Of a stretch of 64,000 nucleotides of DNA, positions 25,885 to 36,281 are shown piece by piece. Positions within the stretch are counted from its first letter, which is position 1. The number at the start of each line of letters is the position of its first letter. Both the position numbers and the translations under genes were made by a program. The DNA comes from Sapria himalayana (lineage: Eukaryota; Streptophyta; Magnoliopsida; Malpighiales; Rafflesiaceae), in NCBI GenBank assembly GCA_029783825.1, contig JAREIK010000727.1, forward strand, positions 583,483 to 647,482. Reading direction: 5' to 3'. Under the pieces are notes generated by a model, which was not told the DNA's origin, did not search any database, and worked only from the letters and a program-made list of their open reading frames with translations.

Positions 25885-26510
25885 AGATTGCTACTGGTTA
25901 TTCCAAACTGCATTACAATTTACACAAAAATCAAGATTAGTAAATTTGAAAACTACTAAAAACCAATGCAATCATACAAGAGTTTACCATCTGGCTATGA
26001 GGTATCCCTTGGGCTAGATGACCATTCAATTGATTTGCTTGGGTCAGCTAGCTATGACCCAATCTGTGCATAACAAAAGACAGCTGCCTAGACTATTGTA
26101 GTTGAAGGTGACCCAGTGGCTGACAATTGCATTTGTGGTTGCCCAACCCATGTGACCAAAACAAATCCAAAGACATCAAAACAAAATATTTAGCCATTTT
26201 CATTATTAAAGTTGGCCATATCTATCCTAATCCCTAGATTAATGGTTGCCTAAATTTCTACAGTTGATGTAATGGTGCTACCTTTTGCTGGTGTTTGGAT
26301 TGTTGTTGTGCCAATAGATGTTGTTGCACAATTTACTGAGGAGAAAAAGCATTCAACATATTTGCTCCAACCCTATGAGAAATGGCATATGGCAGAGGGG
26401 AATTATTGTCAAATGAAGCTGCACTAGTAGCAATAGAAGGAAATGCAGCCGATTTTCCAATAAATGATGCAATAGGAGCCTAATTGAGATCGGCAAGTTA
26501 CTTACAGGCC
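25885..26510 (-). pseudogene. Unidentified Gln/Ala/Ser-rich gene fragment
   Basis: On the minus strand from about 26495 to 26270 one frame reads APIASFIGKSAAFPSIATSA, then ASFDNNSPLPYAISHRVGAN, then a stop and IVQQHLLAQQQSKHQQKVAP. This has the texture of a real disordered, Gln-rich nuclear protein rather than random AT-rich DNA. Two in-frame stops (before API and after AFSPQ) mark it as broken. Further along the minus strand, near 25920, a pyrimidine-rich TTGTAATGCAG resembles a splice acceptor, so the copy may retain introns. I do not recognise the family. It lies in the same orientation as the neighbouring transposase and MED8 fragments. Confidence 0.45.
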
Positions 26511-26559
26511 AATAATTCATGAAAAAGAAAACCAAACATGTTCAAAGGGTTAAACATAT

Positions 26560-28080
26560 GAACATGATCAGGTGATATTTAACTAACTTCATCTCACAAG
26601 CTCTTACTTTGAAACTAATCAATATTAAATTTTGGTCACAAATTTTCTTTTTTACTTTTTATATCAATTCTTATTTATCCTCAAATACAAACATGGATTT
26701 GGATATGAGAGAAATCTTTCACATTGAATGTAAACATACATATATTATTTCACAAATATATTTATGTATTGCATAATTATATTTTAATGATATTTATATT
26801 TTATAATTCTACATTCCAATACTACTAGCTACCATAAAGTATAATTAAGAGGAAGAAATCTCTTGTATTAAGATTGCATAGTTATGAGTTTTGATTTTTA
26901 TTTCTCAGGTAAAATATATTTTAGATATTTTGTTTAATTTTCACATGATGAAATGCACAGTAACCTACATACTTCTTCATCAAAATGTATGTTTGTCCAC
27001 AAATACCAATTTTTTAATTGGCTCCTCCAAATATATAAGAATCATATAAAAATATTAAACTATCAAATTATGACTAGACTAAATATCACTATTATTATTA
27101 GTATAATTAATCATTTTTTATATTCTCTCCGACATGCTCATATAGATATAATTCTCAAAATTTTTATATATATGAACATAGCTCCATGATATAAGATTTT
27201 ATCTATAAATAAAGAGCATAGATAGGTAGAGATGCACTCAAATTCTACCTGGAATCTAGTAATTATAAAGAATATATTTTGGCATATTGAAACATGTACT
27301 AGTGTACTCACTACTTGATCAAAACATAGACTTAACCACAAGTATCGGCTCCTCTTCAATTGACTCCTACAAATATAAAAATATATATATTTTAACTTAA
27401 TTATCTAACAATAATTATACTATATTATTTATGTAGTTAGTATAGTTAGTTATTTCCTAAATTCTCTCAAATAGATTGATATATATTATTATAGTCAAGC
27501 AACTCGATACTTTACTATCAATCCAATATTTCACGTGAAAATAAAACATATAGAGATTGATTATCACTTCAAATTAAAAAAAATTCAAAACAAATCTATA
27601 GATACTAGTTATGAGCCTACCAATAAGAGTTGAAACTTGGGATAGCATGTGTCCGATTTAGGCTAGTCTAGTTCAATCCTTGCTATATATGGGTCAATTT
27701 CTGAGTGTGTTGTACCAACTACTTTTGTAGCACTTGGGTCAATCTTCTTGGCCTAGCATAGCCCAAAGCATTCCACCATTTTGGATCATGCCTAGGTAGG
27801 CTTTTGTGGATCATGCTATGAATCATGTCGTGAGTTGTGCTAAAGACAAGAGGCCAATTTTTCACAACATTGTGCGCACCAAGCCATAGCTTGGAATAAA
27901 ATATTTAAGTTTGATGTCATTTATAATTTATTTTATCCACTTTTTATTTTAGTCTATATGAGAACACTCGATATAAGTTGTCTCAGCAGCAAAAATTATG
28001 TATATTAAATTGTTGTTTCAAAAATATAGTAATAAATACAATTATAAAATTTTTTATTTCTCTCTACTTTGCTCTTTTAT
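26560..28080. other. AT-rich DNA with a diverged direct repeat
   Basis: No gene is recognised. About 27010-27145 and 27345-27490 are diverged direct copies: AATTG(G/A)CTCCT(C/A)CAAATATA followed later by TATTCTCTC/AAATTCTCTC and ATAGAT(A/T). The remaining sequence is unremarkable. Small open frames on both strands show no family features. Confidence 0.45.
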
Positions 28081-28081
28081 A

Positions 28082-28193
28082 TCCTCCCCCCTCTCTCCCC
28101 TCCCCTGCCCTTTCTCTCTCTCTCTATCTCTCTATCTCGTCCCTCCTCTCTCTCTCTCTCTCTCTCTCTCTCCTCCCACCGTCTCTCTCTTTC
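28082..28193 (+). repeat. (CT)n-rich low-complexity tract
   Basis: A pyrimidine tract of CT dinucleotides and CCCTCC words. Ser/Leu/Pro-rich open frames on the plus strand over it are composition artefacts. Confidence 0.9.
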
Positions 28194-28429
28194 CCAAAAC
28201 CTTAAATGTAGCAAAATATTAAATTTAAAACATACAATAATTAAAACATAATAAAAGCATTTAAATGAGACTTTTGGAGTCTCAATGCCTCATAAACTAC
28301 CATAACAAATGCATAATAATTACAACACTATAAAAATATACCCAACATCTCCATGAGATAGAAAATATATAATTAAGCATGTACAATTTTATTTCAAAAT
28401 GTAAAGAATGGGTGACATGAAATTAGTAA

Positions 28430-30347
28430 TCATGCAACCTTCCCCAAAATTTACAGTAGCTCAAAGTAAATTTTCTTGCTCTTGAATCTTAGCAGTTTGA
28501 CCCTTATTTAGAGTTGGAACAAATATTGGTTCTTGTTGATTCGCAAACTAATAGGCTTTTCGGGTATTAGCCATCACCTTTTCAGCACTTTCACTAGCAG
28601 CACCAATCATGTTAATTATGTCATGTAGAACAAAATATACTAATCTTCATAAGAGTATTTCATTAATAACACACATGCCTAGTGAAAAAATAAACTTGCC
28701 TTTAACTTCTAAATTTGATATGATATAGACAAGTTTTGCATTACATGCAGTAATTGATCTCTCTTGGAGATGTCACTAATTTCCATTTAAGGAAGTGATT
28801 TTTTGGATAGCATGACTGGTAATACTATATCAACAAGAACAATCCACAAGGGCAGAAATCAAGTGTCATTTAAAATTAAAGGCAACTGCCTGAAGACTTA
28901 AAGAATCACTTTTGATTTGAAAACCAAATTCAGTCACATAAAGTGTTGTTCACTATAACATTTTTTGCTGTCAAAGAAAGATTTTGAAAACAAAAAAAAT
29001 ATTGACAGAGGATGCACTCTTCTTCACAACAGAGAGTCAAGAGGTTGTATTTGATTTGCTTAAACCCAAGACCAAGCATCATTGGGAAAATATATGTGCT
29101 TTTTACTTACAAAAAACAATAGCCATATCATGTAAGAACTACCCAATATATGTCTAAAATGCAACAAAATGTATGAGACTTAACGGGGGGGAGGGTGTTC
29201 CAACCTCGACATGGAAGTAATCAAGATACCTAATATGGCTTGATGATACTCATGGTTATCAAAAATATAAGCAACAAGATACCTTGCAGCACATGAAAAT
29301 AATTGATATCTTCAAATTGGTGACAAAAAGATAGCATTCTAGTAGCTGTTTCAGTAGTAGCAATCTTTGGATGGGCAACAAAAGCCTTGGATACCTTGAT
29401 CTCATCGAAAATGTTGAAAAGCTTGAAATTTATCTAGGAATATTGTCTCATAATATCTTGCCTGATGTATAAGACATGCATCTTATATCATTAGTTCCAA
29501 TATCTAATTGGTCAGTAGTCATCACAGAAACAACGAAACTTGCTAATTTGCAAATCATGAAAAAGATACATGCAACATGGGCCATATGTGTGAGTTTTGT
29601 TTCATGTCTAAAAAATTTCAAGGAACTCACAGAATTTTATAAGAAATTCAAAAAAAAAAGTATAGAACTAGCTTGCAGATACAAAAGTTAATCAGTGTTT
29701 CTTGTATTCTTTTTCAAATCCTTGCACTAGTGAGTTTAGATAGTGATTTTGGACATTCTAAACCAGTTTTTCCTCGTACTACACTTCTTAAGTTATTTAA
29801 TGTGTGGAAGAACAAAACCTCCAACTATCAGCCATGGCCTTATATTAGTTTTTGATCTTGATAATTCTATATGTGCAGATGTCATTTCCATACGGAACCA
29901 AAATTACTACGTTGAGCCAGTTTTGTGCACAAATAGAGTAAACAACTAAAATGGACTCATCTCAGAGTTATATTTATTGACTTTAGTCCTAGAACAGTCA
30001 ATACAAGTTGTAATAGTCAATTCTAAATCATTTTTTTCCAACATTTTTTCTATTCATGGTTGGAGTATATAGTTCAATTGCATCGTTAAACATGCAACAC
30101 CCACACCTATATCCAGTATTTTCTTTCTTGGAGATGGTGTTTGTGCATTTGAATATGCATTAAAGAGGGACTATTAGGTTGAAAATGACCATTTGGGAAT
30201 TGTTTTAGTTCAGGAGTAAGCATCAAAGTCTTCTAGAATGCAACTGATTGCTTAGTAATAGCTAACAGCACTAGACTTCACTCCCTCCAAGTTGAGTTGC
30301 TCCCATACTGCATGGTTGAGCCTCTCCATGGTAACAACTTGTTGGAG
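28430..30347 (-). pseudogene. Mediator subunit 8 (MED8)-like pseudogene with introns retained
   Basis: MED8 is a head-module subunit of the Mediator complex that links transcription factors to RNA polymerase II. Three exon-like blocks lie in order on the minus strand. The N-terminal block (30347-30189) reads MERLNHAVWEQLNLEGVKSS, then ILEDFDAY and TIPKW. The middle block (29461 to about 29281) reads QDIMRQYS, then NFKLFNIFDEIKVSKAFVAH. The C-terminal block (about 28632-28430) reads INMIGAASESAEKVMANTRK, then LNKGQTAKIQEQENLL. The Trp codon after K is split as TG/G, with a GT donor (TG|GTCATT) and a CAG acceptor at 29462, so this is a genomic-DNA copy and not an mRNA-derived one. In-frame stops in all three blocks show it is dead. 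The family call is from memory of plant MED8, not a search. Confidence 0.75.
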
Positions 30348-30646
30348 CTTTTGATGATGTTGCTATGGCAAGCCAACTTCCATTGTGTGAATTTTTGTGC
30401 CCGGTACAAAACAAATGTAAATGTAATGCATGTTCTGTGTACATTCAATTTTTTAGAGAATATAATTCACTAACAAAGGTGAAGTGTGCAAGATGCTTGA
30501 ATGAACTCACCCACTTGTGTTTTGGTTCCTGCTTTGGTCCCACAATGCAGCGCTTTGAAAGTCAGAAATATTTTTCTCATATAATTTTGATATAATTTTG
30601 ATCAAGGAAACATTGTAAAAAGACCAATTTGTTCATGAAGAAGCTT
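30348..30646. other. Spacer between MED8 and ATP-synthase gamma fragments
   Basis: A plus-strand 76-codon frame (30365-30595) has a CxxC...CxxC arrangement (KCNAC and KCARC) that might suggest a zinc ribbon. However, it lies antisense between two minus-strand gene fragments and I recognise no family. It more likely holds the 3' flank of the gamma fragment and the 5' flank of MED8. Confidence 0.35.
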
Positions 30647-30680
30647 CTAATCATTCAGTTCAGAAGCTTCAGAGATGATC
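30647..30680 (-). pseudogene. ATP synthase gamma, last codons (3' piece, split by LTR)
   Basis: Read on the minus strand, this piece continues the gamma C-terminus after the gypsy-type insertion: the ATC codon that spans the target site, then ISEASELND and TAG at 30649-30647. The other piece is at 33773-34026. The five bases next to the insertion (TGATC, 30676-30680) are duplicated at 33773-33777. Confidence 0.75.
30676..30680. repeat. Target-site duplication TGATC, left
   Basis: The five bases TGATC directly precede the TGTAACACCC start of the LTR element and recur at 33773-33777 directly after its end. Confidence 0.85.
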
Positions 30681-30926
30681 TGTAACACCCAAAAAAAAAA
30701 TTACCCTAGAATTTTTTTTTATATAATAGTTTTTATTATATATTTCAGGTATGAAGTGAGTCAAACTTGGGTTTTTCCGGGAAAACCGATAAATTGTGAA
30801 ATGTGAAATAAATATGTAAGCGTATGATTAAATGTTATATGTTAAAATGAGAAATTGATTGAACCCGAAAATTAATCCAAGTGTAAAGGACAAAGTTAGA
30901 ATTTGTAAAATGAGAACCTAAGGGAA

Positions 30927-30957
<31 letters not shown>

Positions 30958-31546
30958 ATAAAATGAAATAGAATGGGATTAAATGCCAAAGTAAATTAAA
31001 TGTTAAAGGAAGAAATAGAAGACTTAAGTGCCAAAATTAAAAAAAAAAAAAAAAAAAAAAGAAAAAAATGATTTATTGAGTTAGGGACAAACAAGTCATT
31101 ATGAGAGGTTTAACTTAAAGACCAAAAATGGTCTTAGAACACCACAAATTGCCAAAGTCGTATTTGAGAGAAGGAGAGAGAGCAAAAAGAGGAGAAAACC
31201 TAGGGCAATGGGAGAAGATCAAACTTTTGGGTGATTTCTCATTTTTGTTCAAGATTTTTCAAGAATGAAGATGGAAGAAGCTAGAGAAAGTGTATCCAAG
31301 TGAAAGAGGTAAGAACACAAACCCTAGAATTTTATTTTTTATGATTTTTGAGTTGGGAAAAACCCTAATCATCCATGGGATTTGCTTGTAATTGGTTGAG
31401 GATGATATTAGGATGTTATTAGGAGTGATTGACATGATTTATTTTAAGTTTTGAGGTGTTTTGGAAGAAAATCACGATGAGGGAAATTATGGTGTTTCAA
31501 AGGAGATGCTGTCAATTTTTTTTCAAACCTATGTTTTTGTTTTAGT

Positions 31547-32290
31547 CATAACTTGGTCATTTCTTATCCAAATTGAGTGATTCAAATTGCTAAGTACACT
31601 ATACTTATAGTAGAACAAAATCTCTGAAGAAAAGGTATCCGAATTTGGAACCAATTGGACCCAGAAATTCGTTGAAATGATGCTCTGTTTCGGATAAATT
31701 TCTGGTTCAATTCTGCAACAGTCATGTGTTTTGAAGTAGTTTTGGTTTTTAGGCCATAAGTTGAGTTTCACTCATCCAAATTGAGTGATTCAAAATTCTG
31801 GGTAAACTAGACTTCTAGGATACTAATTTACTTGAAGGAAGTATATGCAAATTATAACCTCAAAGTTCCCAGAAATTTGTCAAAGTTTGAGCTATATGTA
31901 AGAGCAATCTGATCTGTTTTGCAAATTGGAGTAGTATGAATGTAAAATGTAATAACTTGAGTTATATTGATCCAAATTGAACGATTCCAATTGGAAGAGA
32001 AACATGATAACCATAGATTTAAATGATTAGAATGGACCATTACCAAATTATGGAGTTAAGATCCCTGAAATTGAGAAAAAAAAAACAGTAGGAACTGATT
32101 GAGCTGGGCATACTGACCAGTTTGGAATAAAGATGCCATAACTTGTGTTTGGGTGATCCAAATGAGATGATTCAAAGTCCTACTAAAAATAGACTCATAG
32201 AGATATAATTTTTGTGAAGGATGTATGATCAAAATATGACTCAATCGTCCCCAGAAAATTTGGCAAGTGAGGTGTATTGGGTAGACATCA
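31547..32290 (+). repeat. About 195-bp tandem repeats inside the gypsy LTR
   Basis: The landmark CATAACTTG followed by ATCCAAATTGAGTGATTC recurs, with changes, near 31547, 31755, 31950 and 32137, giving spacings of 208, 195 and 187 bp. Units also share a GAAGGA/GAAGAA...ATATGA block and a (C)CCAGAAATTT block. Minus-strand frames of 60-80 codons over these repeats are not genes. Confidence 0.75.
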
Positions 32291-32787
32291 ACCCTAACCA
32301 AAAATCCTAGAATGCAAAAGTGATTTTTTTTTGGTTATTCTTTGATTGTGAAATATGTGTGATGGATTAGGAGTTAACGAGGAGGAAAGCCCGAGTTGAG
32401 TTCGAGATTCCCAGGATAGGAATTAAAGCACGACAATCTTTTTGGTTTGTTCTATTGACTTCTATTCCTAGTTTCAAGTTTTTGCATGTTTGTTCTATTT
32501 TTCCCTATTTTCGTTCAATATTTGAAATGCTTGTTTTAAATGCATAAGGAAAGCACATTGAACTGTTTAAAATGATTTGAAGAAATTGATTGTAAAATGA
32601 TTGCATATGAAAATGGAATAACTATTGAAAGTGAACTATTTTACAAATGTATATATATTGTGCTGTACATTGCAATAAAGGATTTGAACGCCCTTAATAG
32701 AATGTTAACCATTTAGTTCGTATTAAGGATAGATTGGTATACCAATAGGGTCAAATAGCAGTACTGCGAACCATTGTATTGAGGTGT

Positions 32788-32927
32788 CACTCCGATCAGC
32801 AGCCCAGCTGGACCGTATCGGTAGTGTTCACTAATTGATTGTTTATAACCAGTCAGCAGCCCAGCGGGACCGTACTGGTTATAAAACCGTTTGATACCGG
32901 CCTGCAGCCCAGCGGGACCGTGCCGGT
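32788..32927 (+). other. Three consecutive hairpins with one constant loop
   Basis: Hairpin 1 has stem CACTCCGAT (32788-32796) with ATCGG-T-AGTG (32817-32826). Hairpin 2 has a perfect 12-bp stem, TTTATAACCAGT (32842-32853) with ACTGGTTATAAA (32874-32885). Hairpin 3 has stem ACCGGC (32896-32901) with GCCGGT (32922-32927). The 20-nt loops are nearly identical: CAGCAGCCCAGCGGGACCGT in hairpin 2, one base different in hairpin 1, one different in hairpin 3. Each loop can itself pair CCC with GGG. The stems do not resemble one another yet all pair, which points to maintained structure. Confidence 0.85.
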
Positions 32928-33714
32928 GACTCTGATATCCTGTATATCAAAGACATAGGTTAAATTCTTTAAGGGCATAATTGAATTGATTGTCATAATT
33001 GAATTGAATTGAATTGCAAAATTGAATTGAATTGCATAACTAAATTGATTTGAGATTGTGAATTATTGGAATTGAAAGATATGCATGATTTGATTAATGC
33101 ATGATTTATTGAATATGAAAGTGTATTTTTTTTTGATGATCAATGAACCATAAATTTGTACTGACATTGAACCATAAATGATTGTATTTAAAACAAGTAT
33201 ATGTATTGTAATTACATTGATCATCCACAAAGATTTAAAAGTTTTAATTGTTCAATTGCATGATTTGATTTAAACTGAAACTGAGGAATGGGTTTGTATA
33301 GAACCACTAAGCATGAAAATGCTTAGCATATTGTTTTACCAATGCGCAGGTACCGAGTGACAGATAGGGATCAAAAGCAGACCCAAGATCGAGGAGCGTC
33401 GAGTCATAAAGAAGGAAATTTGGAGTATGCTCCAACTTGTTCATTCATGTCATGTTTCTTTTTGAACATTGATATTTTGTAAAAACATTTTGAACTCTGG
33501 ATATCTATTTTGGAAATCATTTTGAAAAGGCATAGAAGGCCTTCATTGTAAAGGTATTATGTTAAATGTAAGTGTTTATGGGATTGCCCAAAATTTGAAA
33601 ACGCTTCCGCAAGGATATGATTTTGATTGAGTGATTGAGTGATTTTAGTGGCATCCCGGACTCGGTTCGGATCCGCCAAATGGGTCGGGCCGGGAACGGG
33701 GTGTCACATTTGAG

Positions 33715-33727
33715 TGGTATCAGAGAC
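33715..33727 (+). other. tRNA-Met(i) primer-binding-site word
   Basis: TGGTATCAGAGACC follows the LTR end at 33708 after six bases. It matches the usual TGGTATCAGAGC-type primer site of plant LTR elements and fixes the orientation of the LTR as plus. Confidence 0.75.
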
Positions 33728-33772
33728 CGAGTGTTACAACTCACATTTGAGTGTCACATTTGGGGTGTTACA

Positions 33773-34026
33773 TGATCTTAATCAGTTCCGTCAGGATTGA
33801 TGCTTGACGAGTCTAGTGGCCAAAAAACTAGCCAATCGATACTGGTTTGGGAGAAACGAACCGAGAGAGCAAGCGAGAGAGAGAGAGAGAGAGGCTTGTT
33901 ATAAGTGAGAGTGAGGCAGCTAAGCATTTCATTAGCATTTTTGCTAGAACTATCCATGGTAGCCATCCTAGCTCCTTGTTCGCTGCAAGCATTCTCCAGC
34001 ACTATGTTGACAATTGAACAAAACAT
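33773..34026 (-). pseudogene. Mitochondrial ATP synthase gamma C-terminal fragment
   Basis: The gamma subunit is the rotor shaft of F1-ATPase. The minus-strand frame reads NIVLENACSEQGARMATMDS, then SSKNANEMLSCLTLTYNK, the highly conserved C-terminal block of gamma. The next family residues, TRQASI and TELIKI, follow after an interruption of about 85 bp rich in CT that ends CCACTAG. That interruption could be a decayed intron or an inserted pyrimidine tract. The frame then runs into the gypsy LTR and resumes at 30680-30647. Upstream exons are not recognisable beyond 34026. Only the last roughly 70 residues of a protein of about 300 are present, so it is a captured or left-over fragment. Confidence 0.8.
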
Positions 34027-35879
34027 GGAAGGAAAAAAAACATAATAATAATTGTTTTTTGTGGGAGATGAATATTATGGTACTACTACTCTGTTTTGAA
34101 GAGCGAGGTTGTTTACACATGAGAACTAAAACTCGGTCAGATTTTGAAGCATTTCGCTCTTTGTTTCTCCTTAAATCTCAAAAGAATCTAACTCTCCCAT
34201 CTTCCTACTTGATTCACATTCTTTTTCCACCACCTATCACGTACACAAATTCAACAACAAAATCAAGAATAGACTATGTATGTCATGAGGACCCGGAGTA
34301 TAATAGCAATATTACAAAAAAAATTACAATTATAATACGTCTATTATCAATATGTAGTATTAGGATGAGACAGCAAGGAAACATGTGAAAAATAAGTAAA
34401 TGCATGAAATATTAGTGGGATATCCCATAAAACTGAAATTTCCAGTTATGGATGATGAAGGAATTAAGGAAAAACTATAAATCAACAAACTGGAGCACAA
34501 CATCATCCGTATAGATAATCGCTATAATTAGAGAATTGTAGGTTTGATATTTTGTCTGTGGGTTGATTTGAAAGCTCCTTCCTAAAGCCAAAGGTCGAGG
34601 GGAAGGATCTCATCATGACAATGGTACATAGGAATTGTTGTCCCTTCTTGCCCACACTAAATAACCTTTAAAATTATTAATTAGTAAACAAATTGAAATA
34701 TTATTTCGTATTATTGAAAAAATATCAATTATTTCATATAACCATTATTAATTGTATAAATCTATAACCATACAAAATTTATAAGATTTTAAATTTTTAT
34801 AATATATAAATAAATTTTTAATAGTAATTCATAAAGAAAAAAAATAATATGAAATTATAAAAAAGAATTATATATATATATATAATGGTTATAAATATTA
34901 ATGAATTCAAAATATTTTTATGAATATATTATGAAATAAACTTATGGCATAAAATTCCATATTATATGATATATTTTATAATTTATAAAAATCATAAATT
35001 AGCTTAAGTGAGAAGATCATAAAAAAAAGATGTATTTAGTATTTTAATAAGAATGGAATATAAAAAGCTAATATTAAATATCTTATACAATGGTTTAATT
35101 CTTATAAATTTTAGTAGGGGCAAAAATAAAACTTGAATTCAAATGAACTTAGGATCAGTTTGGTATGCTTTTAAAAAGTATTAATAGGGCAAAAATTTAT
35201 TTTAAGTATTTATAGGATAAAAAAATATCATTAGTTATATAACTATACAAAAAATACTTGAAGTGTTCTTTTAATAAGCATGTGGAGATATTTTTTTATA
35301 ACAGTTAAAGTGTTCTTTTACTAAATCAAATATTGTTGTAAATATTTTTTTAAAAGATTCTTATAATCATAAAATATTTTTTTAAGTATTATTAATATTC
35401 ATATATTTATTATTTAAGATTTTTTGTAAATATTTTTATTATAATCATACAAATAAAAATTTTATATTTTTATTAATACAAATGTTAATGTATATTCATT
35501 TATTAATTCAAAAAATTAAAAATTATTTATAATTATAGAATTAATTATTTTATGTTTTATTAATACAAATATATAAATATGTTTAATAATTAAATAAAAT
35601 ATTATTTTTTAAATATTTTAAAATTTTAAAATCCTATGAATAGTTAATTTAGACTTTATTAATATAAATTTTTATTTTATTTATAAATTTTTGTAATTAT
35701 TTATTTATAATATACGATTTTTATAATTATATGAGGAGTAAGTGTTTTTAAAGGATCCCTCATCTATAGACAATTACTAATATTTAATGAACAAAATTAC
35801 ATCGAATGTTAAAACAAATAATATATAAAACAAATAAAAAATAATTAAGTATAGAGTAACAACTAAAATAAACTCGAGC
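34027..35879. other. AT-rich intergenic DNA with second copy of an inverted dispersed element
   Basis: No gene is recognised. The 124-codon plus-strand frame 34014-34388 has no family features. About 34740-35135 is the reverse-complement partner of 4146-4400. The rest is AT-rich with short (TA)n. Confidence 0.45.
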
Positions 35880-36281
35880 AAAATAGCTAGGGAAATATCC
35901 CTAGTGAAATACATATATTTTGTGAAAAATTATAATTTAAGGACTAATTGCTTGTGATTAATATAAAATTGTAAAAAAAAGATTTCCAAATAATGATTTA
36001 GTGAGGGATTATTTCTCGAGCTAATTTGCTAGGAAAACTCCATATCTCAAGTAATTGCTAAATGTGTTGTCATTCTTTGTCCCAAAATCTACGATAATAT
36101 TAGCTAGGGATATTTATCAAAAAAAATATTTCCATCTATAATCAATCACAAATCCATCATAAATTTGTCTTTTAATGTAGAATCAAACTTCTCTTACAAT
36201 TACGTAGCTAATCCCTCACAAATCAGCCACAGATTATTTCTTTAATTAAATTTCTATAGCTAAAGATACTTTCTTGTAGTG
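35880..36281 (-). mobile_element. CACTA transposon terminus
   Basis: The right edge reads TTTCTTGTAGTG (36270-36281), the exact reverse complement of the common plant CACTA terminus CACTACAAGAAA. Inside are repeated subterminal words such as GCTAGGGA(T/A)AT, TCCCTAGT, CCCTCAC and GTGAGGGATTA, in both orientations. It faces the CACTA-like ends at 23936 and 17698. GATA array 4 begins immediately outside it. Confidence 0.75.

Larger units (their letters stand above)
30681..33772 (+). mobile_element. Gypsy-type LTR element, LTR only with a short tail
   Basis: The element starts TGTAACACCC and ends GGGGTGTTACA, so its ends are short inverted repeats bounded by TG...CA, and it is flanked by the 5-bp duplication TGATC. 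One LTR end is at GGGTGTCACA (33708). It is followed by TTTGAGTGGTATCAGAGACC, which contains the Met-initiator tRNA primer-site word TGGTATCAGAG (33715-33725), and then by about 45 bp of LTR-end-like repeats. There is no gag-pol, so this is a solo LTR or a collapsed element of about 3.1 kb. The long LTR and end sequence fit plant chromovirus-type gypsy elements, but that lineage call is inference. Confidence 0.8.

Noticed and set aside
27978..28251. Three overlapping Ser/Leu/Pro-rich frames
   Set aside because: All are produced by the CT-rich tract at 28082-28193.
30365..30595. Possible zinc-ribbon protein on the plus strand (two CxxC pairs)
   Set aside because: It is short, unrecognised, and antisense between two minus-strand gene fragments. 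Cysteine pairs at this spacing can arise by chance.
34014..34388. 124-codon plus-strand frame
   Set aside because: It has no recognisable domain, overlaps the antisense of the ATP3 fragment edge, and shows no codon pattern unlike AT-rich noise.
17698..36281. A single 18.6-kb CACTA element from 17698 to 36281
   Set aside because: The two termini face each other, but a second related subterminal region at 23936 and tandem LTRs with array 3 in between make two separate elements more likely. No target duplication supports the long version.
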